Assembly: GCA_036745875.1 (NCBI GenBank) | Contig: DAIOFH010000017.1 | Location: 1 to 44,105 of the forward strand | Length of the DNA stretch: 44,105 nt | Direction of reading: 5' to 3' | Source of the DNA: DAIOFH01 sp036745875 | GTDB lineage: Bacteria > Planctomycetota > SZUA-567 | In this document: positions 31,735 through 40,098 of the stretch, in pieces | How positions within the stretch are numbered: position 1 is the first letter of the stretch | Layout: each line of letters opens with the position of its first letter | Translations under genes and position numbers: made by a program | The notes under the pieces: generated by a model | Database searches by the model: none | Told to the model about the DNA's origin: nothing | What the model saw: the letters and a program-made list of their open reading frames with translations, nothing else

Positions 31735-33090
31735 ATGACTAAGCAAAGCAACGGTTCGGGCGGTGGCTCCAGAAGGTCAAGCGGACAACGCTGTGCCTTT
31801 TGCGGCAGGGCTCCTGAACCAAACAACAAGGTCATCCAAGGTTACGGGGATGTCTGCATTTGCTCGAACTGCGTCAAGATGTGCATGGCCTTGATGCAAG
31901 AGGAAGAATTCGGCCGTCGGGAAGAGGACTCGTCCATCTCCCGCGCCCCTTCCCCGCGCGAGCTCAAGCATGCCCTGGACGAATACGTCATCGGTCAGGA
32001 CTACGCCAAAAAGGTGCTGTCCGTCACCGTGCACAACCACTACAAACGCCTCATGTCCATCGGCAACGGCAGGTACGGCGCGGACAATGTCCAGGTGGAA
32101 AAGTCCAATGTCCTTATTGTCGGCCCTTCGGGCTGCGGCAAAACGCTTATGGCGAAGACGCTGGCTGAAACGGTCGATGTACCGTTCGCCATCGCGGACG
32201 CCACCACCTTGACCGAAGCCGGCTATGTCGGCGAGGACGTCGAGAACATCCTGCTCCGCCTTATCCAGGCGGCGGACGGCGACGTCACCAAGGCGGAAAA
32301 GGGCATTGTCTATATTGACGAGATCGACAAGATCGGCAAACGCACCCAGGGCGTGTCCATCACCCGCGACGTCTCCGGCGAGGGCGTGCAGCAGGCATTG
32401 CTGAAAATGCTCGAAGGCACGGTATGCAACGTTCCACCCCAGGGCGGGCGCAAGCACCCGGAACAGCGCTATATACCGATAAACACGCAGAACATTCTGT
32501 TCATCTGCGGCGGTACCTTCGACGGGCTTGACGAGATCATCGGACGCCGCGTCGGCCAAAAGTCCGTCGGCTTCCACCGTGAAGTGGAAAAAACCATCGA
32601 CCAGGAACTGGGCGACTTGCTGGAACAAGTCGACACCGACGACCTTCTCGAATACGGCATTATCCCGGAGCTTCTCGGCCGCCTCCCCGTGATTGCCCCC
32701 ATCCGCCCGATGGACGAGGACGCGCTGATCCGTATCCTGAGGGAACCGAGGAACGCGCTTCTCAAGCAGTACGACATCCTTTTCAAGATGGAAGACGCCG
32801 AGATCGACTTCACCGACGAAGCGCTTCGCGCTGTGGCTCAGAAGGCGCTGAAGAAGCTCACCGGCGCCAGGGCCCTCAGGGGCATTGTCGAAGACGCCCT
32901 TATCGGCCTTATGTACGAGCTCCCGGATCTTCCGCGCCCGCATAAATACATCATCGACCCGGATCTGATCAACAACGGCTGGGACGCCTGGGGCGTTAAG
33001 CACGGCTATATAGCCGAAGAAGAAAAGAATCTGACCCGCAAGGGCGATTTCAGCGAGCCCAATGCAGGCAAAAGCGAAGTACCGGCGTAA
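31735..33090 (+). CDS. clpX: ATP-dependent Clp protease ATP-binding subunit ClpX
   Basis: A 451-residue AAA+ unfoldase. An N-terminal four-cysteine zinc finger (Cys20, Cys23, Cys43, Cys46) mediates dimerisation and adaptor binding. The ATPase has Walker A GPSGCGKTLMAKTLAE, pore loop GYVG, Walker B VYIDEIDKI, the RDVSGEGVQQALLKMLEG segment, and the IGF-like tripeptide region that contacts ClpP. The C-terminal D2 small domain has TGARALRGIVEDAL. The ATG at 31735 begins MTKQSNGS; the in-frame codons upstream lie in the hairpin-containing spacer. It is probably co-transcribed with clpP. No lon gene follows, unlike many genomes with tig-clpP-clpX. Confidence 0.95.
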   Translation: MTKQSNGSGGGSRRSSGQRCAFCGRAPEPNNKVIQGYGDVCICSNCVKMCMALMQEEEFGRREEDSSISRAPSPRELKHALDEYVIGQDYAKKVLSVTVHNHYKRLMSIGNGRYGADNVQVEKSNVLIVGPSGCGKTLMAKTLAETVDVPFAIADATTLTEAGYVGEDVENILLRLIQAADGDVTKAEKGIVYIDEIDKIGKRTQGVSITRDVSGEGVQQALLKMLEGTVCNVPPQGGRKHPEQRYIPINTQNILFICGGTFDGLDEIIGRRVGQKSVGFHREVEKTIDQELGDLLEQVDTDDLLEYGIIPELLGRLPVIAPIRPMDEDALIRILREPRNALLKQYDILFKMEDAEIDFTDEALRAVAQKALKKLTGARALRGIVEDALIGLMYELPDLPRPHKYIIDPDLINNGWDAWGVKHGYIAEEEKNLTRKGDFSEPNAGKSEVPA

Positions 33091-33121
33091 GAGCCTCGCC
33101 GGAACAGTGTAATCAAATCAA

Positions 33122-33157
33122 ACCCGGAAATGCCTGCTGGCGTTTCCGGGTATTTTA
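33122..33157 (+). terminator. Intrinsic terminator after clpX
   Basis: ACCCGGAAA (33122-33130) pairs with TTTCCGGGT (33143-33151). The stem continues through a T-G wobble and GCC/GGC to loop TGCT, followed by ATTTTATT. A strong terminator 31 nt past the clpX stop. Confidence 0.85.
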
Positions 33158-33178
33158 TTGGGAAAAGATGTGCATTCT

Positions 33179-33230
33179 CCCCCTTATCGTAACCCTCTCC
33201 ACTTTCGGTGAGAGAGTTACGATAAGGGGG
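33179..33230. repeat. Long inverted repeat between clpX and the MCP gene
   Basis: CCCCCTTATCGTAAC (33179-33193) is perfectly complementary to GTTACGATAAGGGGG (33216-33230). After one mismatch, CTCTC (33195-33199) pairs with GAGAG (33210-33214), with a 10-nt loop. Twenty paired bases are more than a normal terminator needs, and no T-run follows on either strand. It lies between two convergent genes, 27 bp before the MCP stop. Confidence 0.7.
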
Positions 33231-33256
33231 TGGAGATCAGAGACGACGTCACATAG

Positions 33257-35470
33257 TCACGAGTCAAAATCCAAAAGATTCTGGTTTTGCCTGTTTATAT
33301 CGAGACGCTGCGGCCTCGGAGCGGCGGTGATGGCGGGCGACGGCCGCGACGGTAGGTCCCCCCTGAACGGCGGTATCCTGCAGTTGGCAGATTGCCTGCT
33401 CTCGGTTTTCTGCAGTTGGAAGCGCTCCATCATGTTCCTGAGTTCATCGCTCTGGATGTACAGGGACCGCGCGGCCGAGGCGGTCTGCGAGGCATACTGC
33501 GTATTTTGCTGGGTGGTGTGGTCGATCTGTCCGAGGCTGGTGGCGATCTGGTCGATACTCTTGGACTGGTCGTGGCTGGCCTGCGCGATCTCGCGGTAGA
33601 GGTCCGCCGTCCGCTGGGCATTTTCGAGAATTTCCTTGAACGCGGCATCCGTGCGGAGCGCGATGGCTGCGCCGTTTTCCACGCGCTGGACCGTGTCTTC
33701 GACGAGGGAGGCCGTCTGCTTGGCTGCGGTGGCGCTTCGGGCGGCAAGGTTCCTCACCTCCTCCGCGACGACGGAAAAACCTTTCCCCTGCCTTCCCGCC
33801 CTGGCCGCCTCGACAGCCGCGTTCAGGGCAAGAAGATTGGTCTGGAAGGCGATATCGTCAATCAGTTTGACGATCTGGGCAATCTGCTTGCTGGAGCTCT
33901 GGATTTCCTGCATTGAAGCGACCATCTCCTCCACCGCAGTATAGCCGTTTTCCGCCACTTCGCGGCTGGAAATGGCGAATTCGTTGGCGCTGGAGGCGTT
34001 TTGCGCGTTCCTGTGGGTCTGGTCGCCGATCTGCGTGGTGCTGGCGTAAATCTGCACCAATGCCGTTGAGGAGGCGACAGCGCCTTCCGACAGGGACTGG
34101 CTGACGGTGGTGATGTCCCCGGCGCCGCTCGAGACCTGCTTGACGTGGGCGTTGACCTGCACTAGCGCATCGTGAGTTATTTTCATCATGTCCGAAAGCG
34201 CCCGGCCGAGTTTGTCGTCTTCGCTCCTGACGCTCACCGAACCGGAAAAATCGCCCAAGGCCATCTCGCCTGCGACGCAGACGATTTCCCGTTGCGCATC
34301 CAGCATGTCCCCCACAGAACGCGCAAGGACGCCAATTTCATCCTTCCGTTCGGCATAGTCCTTGAGAAACGCCATGTCGATGTTGCCCTTGGCGAGGAGG
34401 TTCATCTGCCTGGCCGCCAGCCGAATGGGCTGGGAGATATAGCGTGTCTGCCATAGGGCGAGGACGATCGACACTGCAAGGCCCAAAACGCAACACGCCA
34501 GGAACAGCAACGTCGCGCGGTCGGTATGGACGATGGACGTCTTGGCCGCATCCGTTGTGTCCTTGACCTGATCGTTAAGGACAGCCATTTGGTCGGTAAT
34601 GCTTTCTATTTGCCGGGTTGCGTCGGACATGCCGTTTTTGGCGGCGATGGCGTCGGCCGCTGCGACCTGCGTTTCCTCCGAAGCGATGCGGGCCGATTCG
34701 CGTGTTGAACTGCTGATGAGATTGACAACGGCGTCGAGACGACGGTTCACCTCTTCGCGCGCGGTCTGGCCTTCTCCGAAGGCGATATCAAAGGCGTTTT
34801 TCGCCACTTCCTCGAACTCGAAGCCACCGCGCTTGCGTTCCCTGAGCATACCGTCGATCTGGTCGAATTGATCCATCAGCTGGTCATGGACGCTCTTCCA
34901 TTCGATCCATGAATCGAGAAACTGCTGCCAGGCGTCCTGCTTGTCGCTGGTCAGAGACGACATCAGCGTGGAAAAGGTGGACAGCGCGAGATCGCCGCGC
35001 TGGAACGCGTTCGCGATGGCGACACGTTGCTGATCCCTGATATCCATATCGTAAAGCTGGCGCATCAGTAGGGTGCGTTCGCCGACAGCGACGGCGGTAA
35101 GCGCTTCGCGGATCGTCCCGATGGCAATGACGGCGGGAAGGTCGAGGGAGTTCAAGGTATTGACGCGGTTGGACGTTTCCTCCATGGTGCTCACGGCTGT
35201 ATCGAGGGTCATGCCGGTGCTTTTGATGATGGATCCGGCATTGGCGAGGGACGTATTTGTCTCTTCGAGAAGGGCGGAGACCTTCTCGAAGGAGTCGAGG
35301 GATGTACCCAGGGTCTCCCTGGAATCGTGGAGTCCGTTATGCGCGACAACAGCGACCAGGACTGTCATCAGGGTGACGCCGCAAAAGGCCAAAAATAAGC
35401 GCCGGGCGACGCCCCACCGCACCCCGTATTTTCGCTCGGGGGGGGATTGATTGTTCGTGGTGTAGGCCAT
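33257..35470 (-). CDS. Methyl-accepting chemotaxis protein
   Basis: A 737-residue chemoreceptor. Transmembrane helix 1 is at about 24-44, a periplasmic helical sensor domain at about 45-317, TM2 (LLFLACCVLGLAVSIVLAL) at about 318-340, a HAMP domain at about 341-395, and the coiled-coil signalling domain at about 430-700 with the conserved hairpin tip IAFQTNLLALNAAVEAARAG. The tail (about 700-737) is basic and Pro-rich and lacks an NWETF-type CheR-binding pentapeptide. The N-terminal sensor looks like a four-helix-bundle type of unknown ligand. GGAAAG about 8 nt upstream supports the ATG at 35470. It is divergent from a TAXI-type solute-binding protein across 214 bp, a hint that the two may be functionally linked. 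CheW is encoded at 42275; CheA is not in the window. Confidence 0.9.
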   Translation of the reverse strand: MAYTTNNQSPPERKYGVRWGVARRLFLAFCGVTLMTVLVAVVAHNGLHDSRETLGTSLDSFEKVSALLEETNTSLANAGSIIKSTGMTLDTAVSTMEETSNRVNTLNSLDLPAVIAIGTIREALTAVAVGERTLLMRQLYDMDIRDQQRVAIANAFQRGDLALSTFSTLMSSLTSDKQDAWQQFLDSWIEWKSVHDQLMDQFDQIDGMLRERKRGGFEFEEVAKNAFDIAFGEGQTAREEVNRRLDAVVNLISSSTRESARIASEETQVAAADAIAAKNGMSDATRQIESITDQMAVLNDQVKDTTDAAKTSIVHTDRATLLFLACCVLGLAVSIVLALWQTRYISQPIRLAARQMNLLAKGNIDMAFLKDYAERKDEIGVLARSVGDMLDAQREIVCVAGEMALGDFSGSVSVRSEDDKLGRALSDMMKITHDALVQVNAHVKQVSSGAGDITTVSQSLSEGAVASSTALVQIYASTTQIGDQTHRNAQNASSANEFAISSREVAENGYTAVEEMVASMQEIQSSSKQIAQIVKLIDDIAFQTNLLALNAAVEAARAGRQGKGFSVVAEEVRNLAARSATAAKQTASLVEDTVQRVENGAAIALRTDAAFKEILENAQRTADLYREIAQASHDQSKSIDQIATSLGQIDHTTQQNTQYASQTASAARSLYIQSDELRNMMERFQLQKTESRQSANCRIPPFRGDLPSRPSPAITAAPRPQRLDINRQNQNLLDFDS

Positions 35471-35587
35471 TATTTATTTCTTTCCGCAAAAATAGAAGTT
35501 GCTATACTTGAACTATATATACAGGCGGTTAGGCAAAGGTAAAGCATTAATTTGCATTTTGCCTTGCACGTATATACCATTCATCAG

Positions 35588-35617
35588 TTAGCAATTGCAA
35601 TTATATATCGATATTAT
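35588..35617 (+). promoter_or_regulatory. Possible sigma-70 promoter for the TAXI gene
   Basis: TTAGCA (35588-35593), 18-nt spacer, TATTAT (35612-35617), 68 nt before the ATG at 35685. The -35 is weak. The 214-bp divergent intergenic region is AT-rich and should hold promoters for both genes. Confidence 0.35.
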
Positions 35618-35684
35618 CTAAAATTCATTTTACTTATTTTATTTTTCATTAGATACACGATCGGACTCTAAGAGAAAGGACCAA

Positions 35685-36716
35685 ATGATGTCCCATAGGA
35701 ACCGGTTTTTATCACTACTGATAACCATACTTGTCACATCTGTTTCTTCGTATTCGCTCGCGGCCGAACCGGAAAAATTGGGATGGCCCGGCGACGTTTT
35801 CATACTTTCAGGCCCCAATGGCGGTCAATGGAATGCCCTCGGGAATGAAATGGCGAAAATCCTCACCGAAGCGGGGATACCGACGCAGAACCAGGTCGGC
35901 GGCGGCCTGGAAAACCTGAAATTGGTCGGCGAAGGCAAGGCTGACATCGGGTTTACCCTCTATTCGTTCCTTGGAGCTGCGAAGGCCGGAGAGATTGAAC
36001 TCCCGGAGGTGAACCTGGACAACGCGGTGATCCTCGCCAATATTTATCCACAAGTATTGTACATCATCGTCCGCAAGGATGTAGCGGAAAAGCACGACCT
36101 GAAAACGCTCGCCGACCTGTTGAAAGTCACCGACCCTCTGCGTTTCGCCACCCTCCCCAAAGGGACTGGGTCGGAATTCATCTTCAATATGCTTTTGAAA
36201 AGCGCCTACCGCACGAATTACAACGAGTTGTCAAAACAGAGCTGGGACATCCGTTTCGAAAGCTACGCCGAGATCACCCGGATGTTCCTGGAAAAGGAAC
36301 TGGACGTCTGCGCCTATACGGCTGGTCCGAACACCTACCTTATCCCGACATTGATTGAAAAGAAGGTCGATGCGATATTCATGCCGGTCGACGAGGAAAT
36401 GTTGAACCTGATGACCCACCAGTTCATGACCATCACCTACGTTATCCAGAAAGGGGATTATGAAAACGTCCCGGAGGACATCCTCACCCTCGGTGATTTC
36501 AGCTGCCTGGTTACGCAGAACGAACTGCCGGAAGAGCTGATTTACGACATCAACAAAATCCTCTGGGAGAACAAGTCCCGCCTGGAAAAGATCACCAAGG
36601 ATATAGCCGATCTGTCGCCCCGCTACGCAATCGCGGGACAAAGTGCGGTGCACCCGGGATCGGAGCGGTTCTGGACTTCGCCGGAAATGCTTGAGCTGAA
36701 GAAGGGCAAGAAATAG
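35685..36716 (+). CDS. TAXI-family TRAP transporter solute-binding protein
   Basis: A 343-residue exported binding protein. The signal peptide (FLSLLITILVTSVSSYSLA, cleavage before AEP) is followed by the TAXI pattern: ILSGPNGGQWNALGNEMAKI, QVGGGLENLKLVGEGKADIG and FTLYSFLGAAKAGEIELP. TAXI proteins feed organic acids such as glutamate or 2-oxoglutarate to TRAP permeases. No TRAP membrane subunit is encoded within the window, so the gene is an orphan here. AAAGGA precedes a double ATG (35685 and 35688); the first is chosen. Divergence from the MCP gene suggests it could present its ligand to that chemoreceptor (inference). The ligand is unknown. Confidence 0.85.
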   Translation: MMSHRNRFLSLLITILVTSVSSYSLAAEPEKLGWPGDVFILSGPNGGQWNALGNEMAKILTEAGIPTQNQVGGGLENLKLVGEGKADIGFTLYSFLGAAKAGEIELPEVNLDNAVILANIYPQVLYIIVRKDVAEKHDLKTLADLLKVTDPLRFATLPKGTGSEFIFNMLLKSAYRTNYNELSKQSWDIRFESYAEITRMFLEKELDVCAYTAGPNTYLIPTLIEKKVDAIFMPVDEEMLNLMTHQFMTITYVIQKGDYENVPEDILTLGDFSCLVTQNELPEELIYDINKILWENKSRLEKITKDIADLSPRYAIAGQSAVHPGSERFWTSPEMLELKKGKK

Positions 36717-36764
36717 ATTTGGTTTTAACCGCAGAACACAGGGCAATTCTGATAATGACAACAC

Positions 36765-36799
36765 AAAAGGACCGGCCGATTCGCTCGGCCGGTCCTTTT
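36765..36799. terminator. Bidirectional terminator between the TAXI gene and feoB
   Basis: AAAAGGACCGGCCGA (36765-36779) pairs perfectly with TCGGCCGGTCCTTTT (36785-36799), loop TTCGC. The A/T ends give a short U-run in both directions. It sits between convergent genes, 48 nt after the TAXI stop and 42 nt past the feoB stop. Confidence 0.9.
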
Positions 36800-36841
36800 G
36801 TATTTATTGTTAAAGCTCTCTATGGCTAAATACTGCAGTGG

Positions 36842-39349
36842 CTATATCCCGATACCGAGAGCCACGCCCAACTGGTACACAATCAGGGTTGCCACATAGG
36901 CGATGAGGGTAAACCCGATGATCATGGCGACCGGATAACCCCACCCGCCGGTCTCGCGCTTCGCCACGGCAATGGTGGCCACGCACGGTAGGGACAGCAG
37001 GGCGAACAGCATCATACAGAAGCCCTGGAGCGGGGTGTAGTTGGCTTGCAGCTTGCTCCGCAGGCTGTCCGACTCTTCGTCAGCCTCGCCGACGGAGTAG
37101 ACGATGCCCATCTGGGCGACAAACACTTCCTTGGCGGCGAACGAACCGATGATCGCCGTGCCAATGCGCCAGTCAAAGCCGAGAGGTTTGAGCACCGGCT
37201 CCAGGAACAGGCCGATTCGGCCGGAGATGGAGTAGGCAAGCTCTTCACTCTGCATGGCATTGTCCAGCTCCCCTGCCTCCTCGTTATACGGAGCGAGGAG
37301 GTCGTCTCGGTATTGGACCGCCGCCGTGACAATTTCGGACGGATAGTCAAGATTGGCGATGGCGGAAGCCTTTTCCTGTTCGGCGGCGACATAGCCGTCG
37401 GAGCCTTCCTCTTCTTCCGCGACCGCCTCTTCGAACGCTTCGTCGATCCCGCCGACGGATTCTTCCGCCTCGATGAACTGGCGCAGGCGCTCGCCTCCGG
37501 GCTGGCCGAAGAGACCCTCGACCGTTTCCTCGTAGGCGGCTTCCGCCTGGGAGTAGCCTTCCTCGTGTTCCCAGTACTCGCCTGCAGCCGCTTCTTTTTC
37601 TTCCACAGCGTTGCGCCAGGCGACGAGAAGGTCGCCGTCGAGGCCGTTATCGCTCGCGAATGCGGCCAGTTCGCCGTGCAGCTGTCCTGCGAGGTTTTCG
37701 TGCTCCGCTTCGTAATCCTGTTCGAAATTCTCCTTCTTGGGGTAAGCGGTCATGGCCCAGAGAATGATGCTGACGGCAAGGATGATGGTACCGGCTTTCT
37801 TTACGTACTCCCGCGCCCTGTCCCACATGAGGGTGATGACGGAACGCAGGGTGGGCATGCGATAGGGCGGAAGCTCCATGACGAAAGGAACGGAATCGCC
37901 CTTGAAGAGGGTGCTACGGAGAATCTTCGCGCCGACGATGGCGAAGATGATGCCGATGATGTAGATTATCCACAGCATCCAGGCGTGCAACGCTTCAGGG
38001 AAAAAGGCCGGGATGATAAGGGCGTAGATGGGAAGCCTCGCGCCGCAGCTCATCCAGGGCAGAACCAGGATGGTAGTGATGCGGTCGCGGCGGTTTTCCA
38101 GGGTGCGCGTGCCCATGATGGCCGGGACAGTGCAGCCGAAGCCGAGAAGCATGGGGATAAAGCTCTTGCCATGCAGGCCGATCTTGTTCATGAAGCGGTC
38201 CATGAGGAACGCCGCCCTGGCCATGTAGCCGGTGCCTTCGAGGAAGGCGATGGCGAGGAACAGGAGTATGATGTTCGGCAGGAACACGAGGACGCCGCCG
38301 ACGCCGCCGATGATGCCGTCGACGATTAGATCCCGGAGCGGGCTGTCGGCCGCTTTCGGCCACATATGGGCCACGCGCTCGCCAAGGACGGCGAAGCCTT
38401 CCTCGATCCATTCCATCGGCGCTTCAGCCAGCGTAAAGACCAGCTGGAAGACGATGTACATGAGGATCAGGAAAATGGGAAGTCCAAGGACGCGGTTCAG
38501 GAGGACGGAGTCGATCGTGTCCGACATGTCCATCCTGGCTTCGGGGGTGAATTTCACCGATTCGGCGGTCAGGCCGGAGATCCAGCCGTAGCGGGCTTCC
38601 GCCATGGCGATTTCCGGAAGGTCGTCGTTTTCCGAAGAGAAAGTGTCGCGGAAAGTGCGCGCCTCGGCGAGCACTGCCGAAGACTTGACCCGGCCGATGA
38701 TGTCCGAATCGTTTTCGATCAGGCGGGCCGCCAGCCATTTTTCCGGATAGGTTTTGGCAAGGGCACGGTCTTCCCCGGCCAGCATGCCGTCAATCTTGTC
38801 GATTTCTTCTGCGATGGGGGTGGGGTAATGGATGCTTTCGTACTTGGGTTCGTTGTCTTCGGCGGCGCGGGAGATGGCGATAAGGAGTTCGTCCATGCCT
38901 TCCTTGCGGTTGCCGACGGTGGGGACGACGGGAGCCTTGATGAGTGATTTGAGTTTGGCGATGTCAAACTCGATGCCGCGCGCCTTGGCGACGTCGGCCA
39001 TATTGAGTGCGAAAACCATCTTGACGCCGAGTTCCATCAACTGCACCGCCAGATAGAGGTTGCGGTCGAGGTTCGACGCGTCGAGGATCTGGACCACCAC
39101 GTCCGGTCGAGAATTGACCAGGAAATCCCTGGCGACGACCTCTTCCGGCGAAGACGCCGAAAGGGAATATGTGCCGGGCAGGTCGACCACTTTGTACAGG
39201 ACGTCGCCCCGTTTGATCGTGCCTTCCTTTTTCTCGACAGTGACGCCCGGATAGTTACCCACATGCTGACGCGAGCCGGTCAGCGCATTGAACACCGTTG
39301 TCTTTCCGGCGTTCGGATTGCCTGCCAAGGCAACAACAATCTCTTTCAT
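36842..39349 (-). CDS. feoB: Ferrous iron transporter FeoB with acidic insert
   Basis: An 835-residue FeoB. The N-terminal G domain has GNPNAGKTTVFNALTG (G1), PGVTVEKKEG (G2), DLPGTYS (G3) and NMAD (G4). The two conserved Gate-type membrane modules contain LGFGCTVPAIMGTRTLENRR and PWMSCGARLPIYALI, with their conserved cysteines. It takes up Fe2+ through the inner membrane under GTP control. Residues about 540-704 (DNA 37238-37732) form a roughly 165-residue soluble, strongly Glu/Ala-rich loop between the helix ending ILWAMTAYPKK and SISGRIGLFLEPVLKPLGF; FeoB proteins usually have a much shorter loop there. The ATG at 39349 has AGGAG 5 nt upstream. It is the last gene of the iron operon, 209 nt after feoA. 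Confidence 0.93.
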   Translation of the reverse strand: MKEIVVALAGNPNAGKTTVFNALTGSRQHVGNYPGVTVEKKEGTIKRGDVLYKVVDLPGTYSLSASSPEEVVARDFLVNSRPDVVVQILDASNLDRNLYLAVQLMELGVKMVFALNMADVAKARGIEFDIAKLKSLIKAPVVPTVGNRKEGMDELLIAISRAAEDNEPKYESIHYPTPIAEEIDKIDGMLAGEDRALAKTYPEKWLAARLIENDSDIIGRVKSSAVLAEARTFRDTFSSENDDLPEIAMAEARYGWISGLTAESVKFTPEARMDMSDTIDSVLLNRVLGLPIFLILMYIVFQLVFTLAEAPMEWIEEGFAVLGERVAHMWPKAADSPLRDLIVDGIIGGVGGVLVFLPNIILLFLAIAFLEGTGYMARAAFLMDRFMNKIGLHGKSFIPMLLGFGCTVPAIMGTRTLENRRDRITTILVLPWMSCGARLPIYALIIPAFFPEALHAWMLWIIYIIGIIFAIVGAKILRSTLFKGDSVPFVMELPPYRMPTLRSVITLMWDRAREYVKKAGTIILAVSIILWAMTAYPKKENFEQDYEAEHENLAGQLHGELAAFASDNGLDGDLLVAWRNAVEEKEAAAGEYWEHEEGYSQAEAAYEETVEGLFGQPGGERLRQFIEAEESVGGIDEAFEEAVAEEEEGSDGYVAAEQEKASAIANLDYPSEIVTAAVQYRDDLLAPYNEEAGELDNAMQSEELAYSISGRIGLFLEPVLKPLGFDWRIGTAIIGSFAAKEVFVAQMGIVYSVGEADEESDSLRSKLQANYTPLQGFCMMLFALLSLPCVATIAVAKRETGGWGYPVAMIIGFTLIAYVATLIVYQLGVALGIGI

Positions 39350-39558
39350 CCCCGCTCCTAATACATAACAAAGGTTTTATCAATCAAACACAACAGCAAA
39401 AAAGAAATGTCCCCGAGTGCCAGTCAGTGACAATTCTGTCCACGCGATGCAGCTTTCGTTCAACCCATACTTACGAAAGAAGATATCAAGAAACTACCTT
39501 GTACAGACCTCGCTTTTCAGGAGTCTGTCTTTGCCAGGTGATGTGTACAGCAATATAT

Positions 39559-39804
39559 TTATTTAACAAGTACGCAGTCAGCCATGCCTCCCGCAAGCGC
39601 CAGCCGCGCACCGCCGAGCTTGACCACCACCATACCGTTGTTACGGGAAAGAACGGAAATATCCGCGCCGGCAACCAACCCGAGCTCACTAAGGCGCAAC
39701 GACTGTTCGTCGGGTCCGCAGACGCGTTCAACCCGGTAGGATTTGTTTGCCTGTGCTTTGGCAAGCGCCATTTCTTGAGTACCCATACCTTTGGCGAGAA
39801 TCAT
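39559..39804 (-). CDS. feoA: FeoA-domain protein (downstream copy)
   Basis: An 81-residue SH3-like FeoA domain protein. LSELGLVAGADISVLSRN and VVVKLGGARLALAGGMAD match the FeoA core, with the conserved L-G-L-x-x-G and G-x-R-[IL]-A-L positions. FeoA proteins are needed with FeoB for Fe2+ uptake and probably bind its cytoplasmic domain. The ATG at 39804 has GCGGAA about 7 nt upstream; a second ATG six codons on is possible but its ribosome site is too close. It lies between the other FeoA gene (56 nt) and FeoB (209 nt). Confidence 0.85.
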   Translation of the reverse strand: MILAKGMGTQEMALAKAQANKSYRVERVCGPDEQSLRLSELGLVAGADISVLSRNNGMVVVKLGGARLALAGGMADCVLVK

Positions 39805-39860
39805 TTTTATTCCGCTTTCTATAGTGCAATAGGCTCATAGCCTACAGAGTTGACGATTCT

Positions 39861-40097
39861 TCACACGCTCTTGACCACAACCTTCGACGCTTCTTCTTTC
39901 CGGAGGGAAAGATTATAGCCTCGAACCTTAAGATCGATGGGATCGCCCAAGGGTGCGATGCGCTCAACGGAGACGACAGACCCTTTGGTCAGCCCCATTT
40001 CGGTGATGCGCTTTTTCAAGACCACATCGCCGGAGATGGAGACAATTTCTGCCTTGTTGCCAGGGGCAACAGTATCCAACGTCAGGGTTTCCCCCAT
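39861..40097 (-). CDS. feoA: FeoA-domain protein (upstream copy)
   Basis: A 78-residue FeoA-type SH3-like protein. MGETLTLDTVAPGNKAEIVSI, KKRITEMGLTKGSVV and DPIDLKVRGYNLSLRKEEA follow the classical FeoA pattern (L-x-x-M-G-L-x-x-G and R-G-x-x-L-x-L-R), more canonical than the second copy. The start at 40097 follows AAGGAG by 7 nt and comes 1 nt after the regulator's TGA (TGAAATG), so the two are tightly coupled. The two FeoA copies differ considerably and may bind FeoB in different roles. Function follows from the neighbouring feoB. Confidence 0.88.
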   Translation of the reverse strand: MGETLTLDTVAPGNKAEIVSISGDVVLKKRITEMGLTKGSVVSVERIAPLGDPIDLKVRGYNLSLRKEEASKVVVKSV

Positions 40098-40098
40098 T

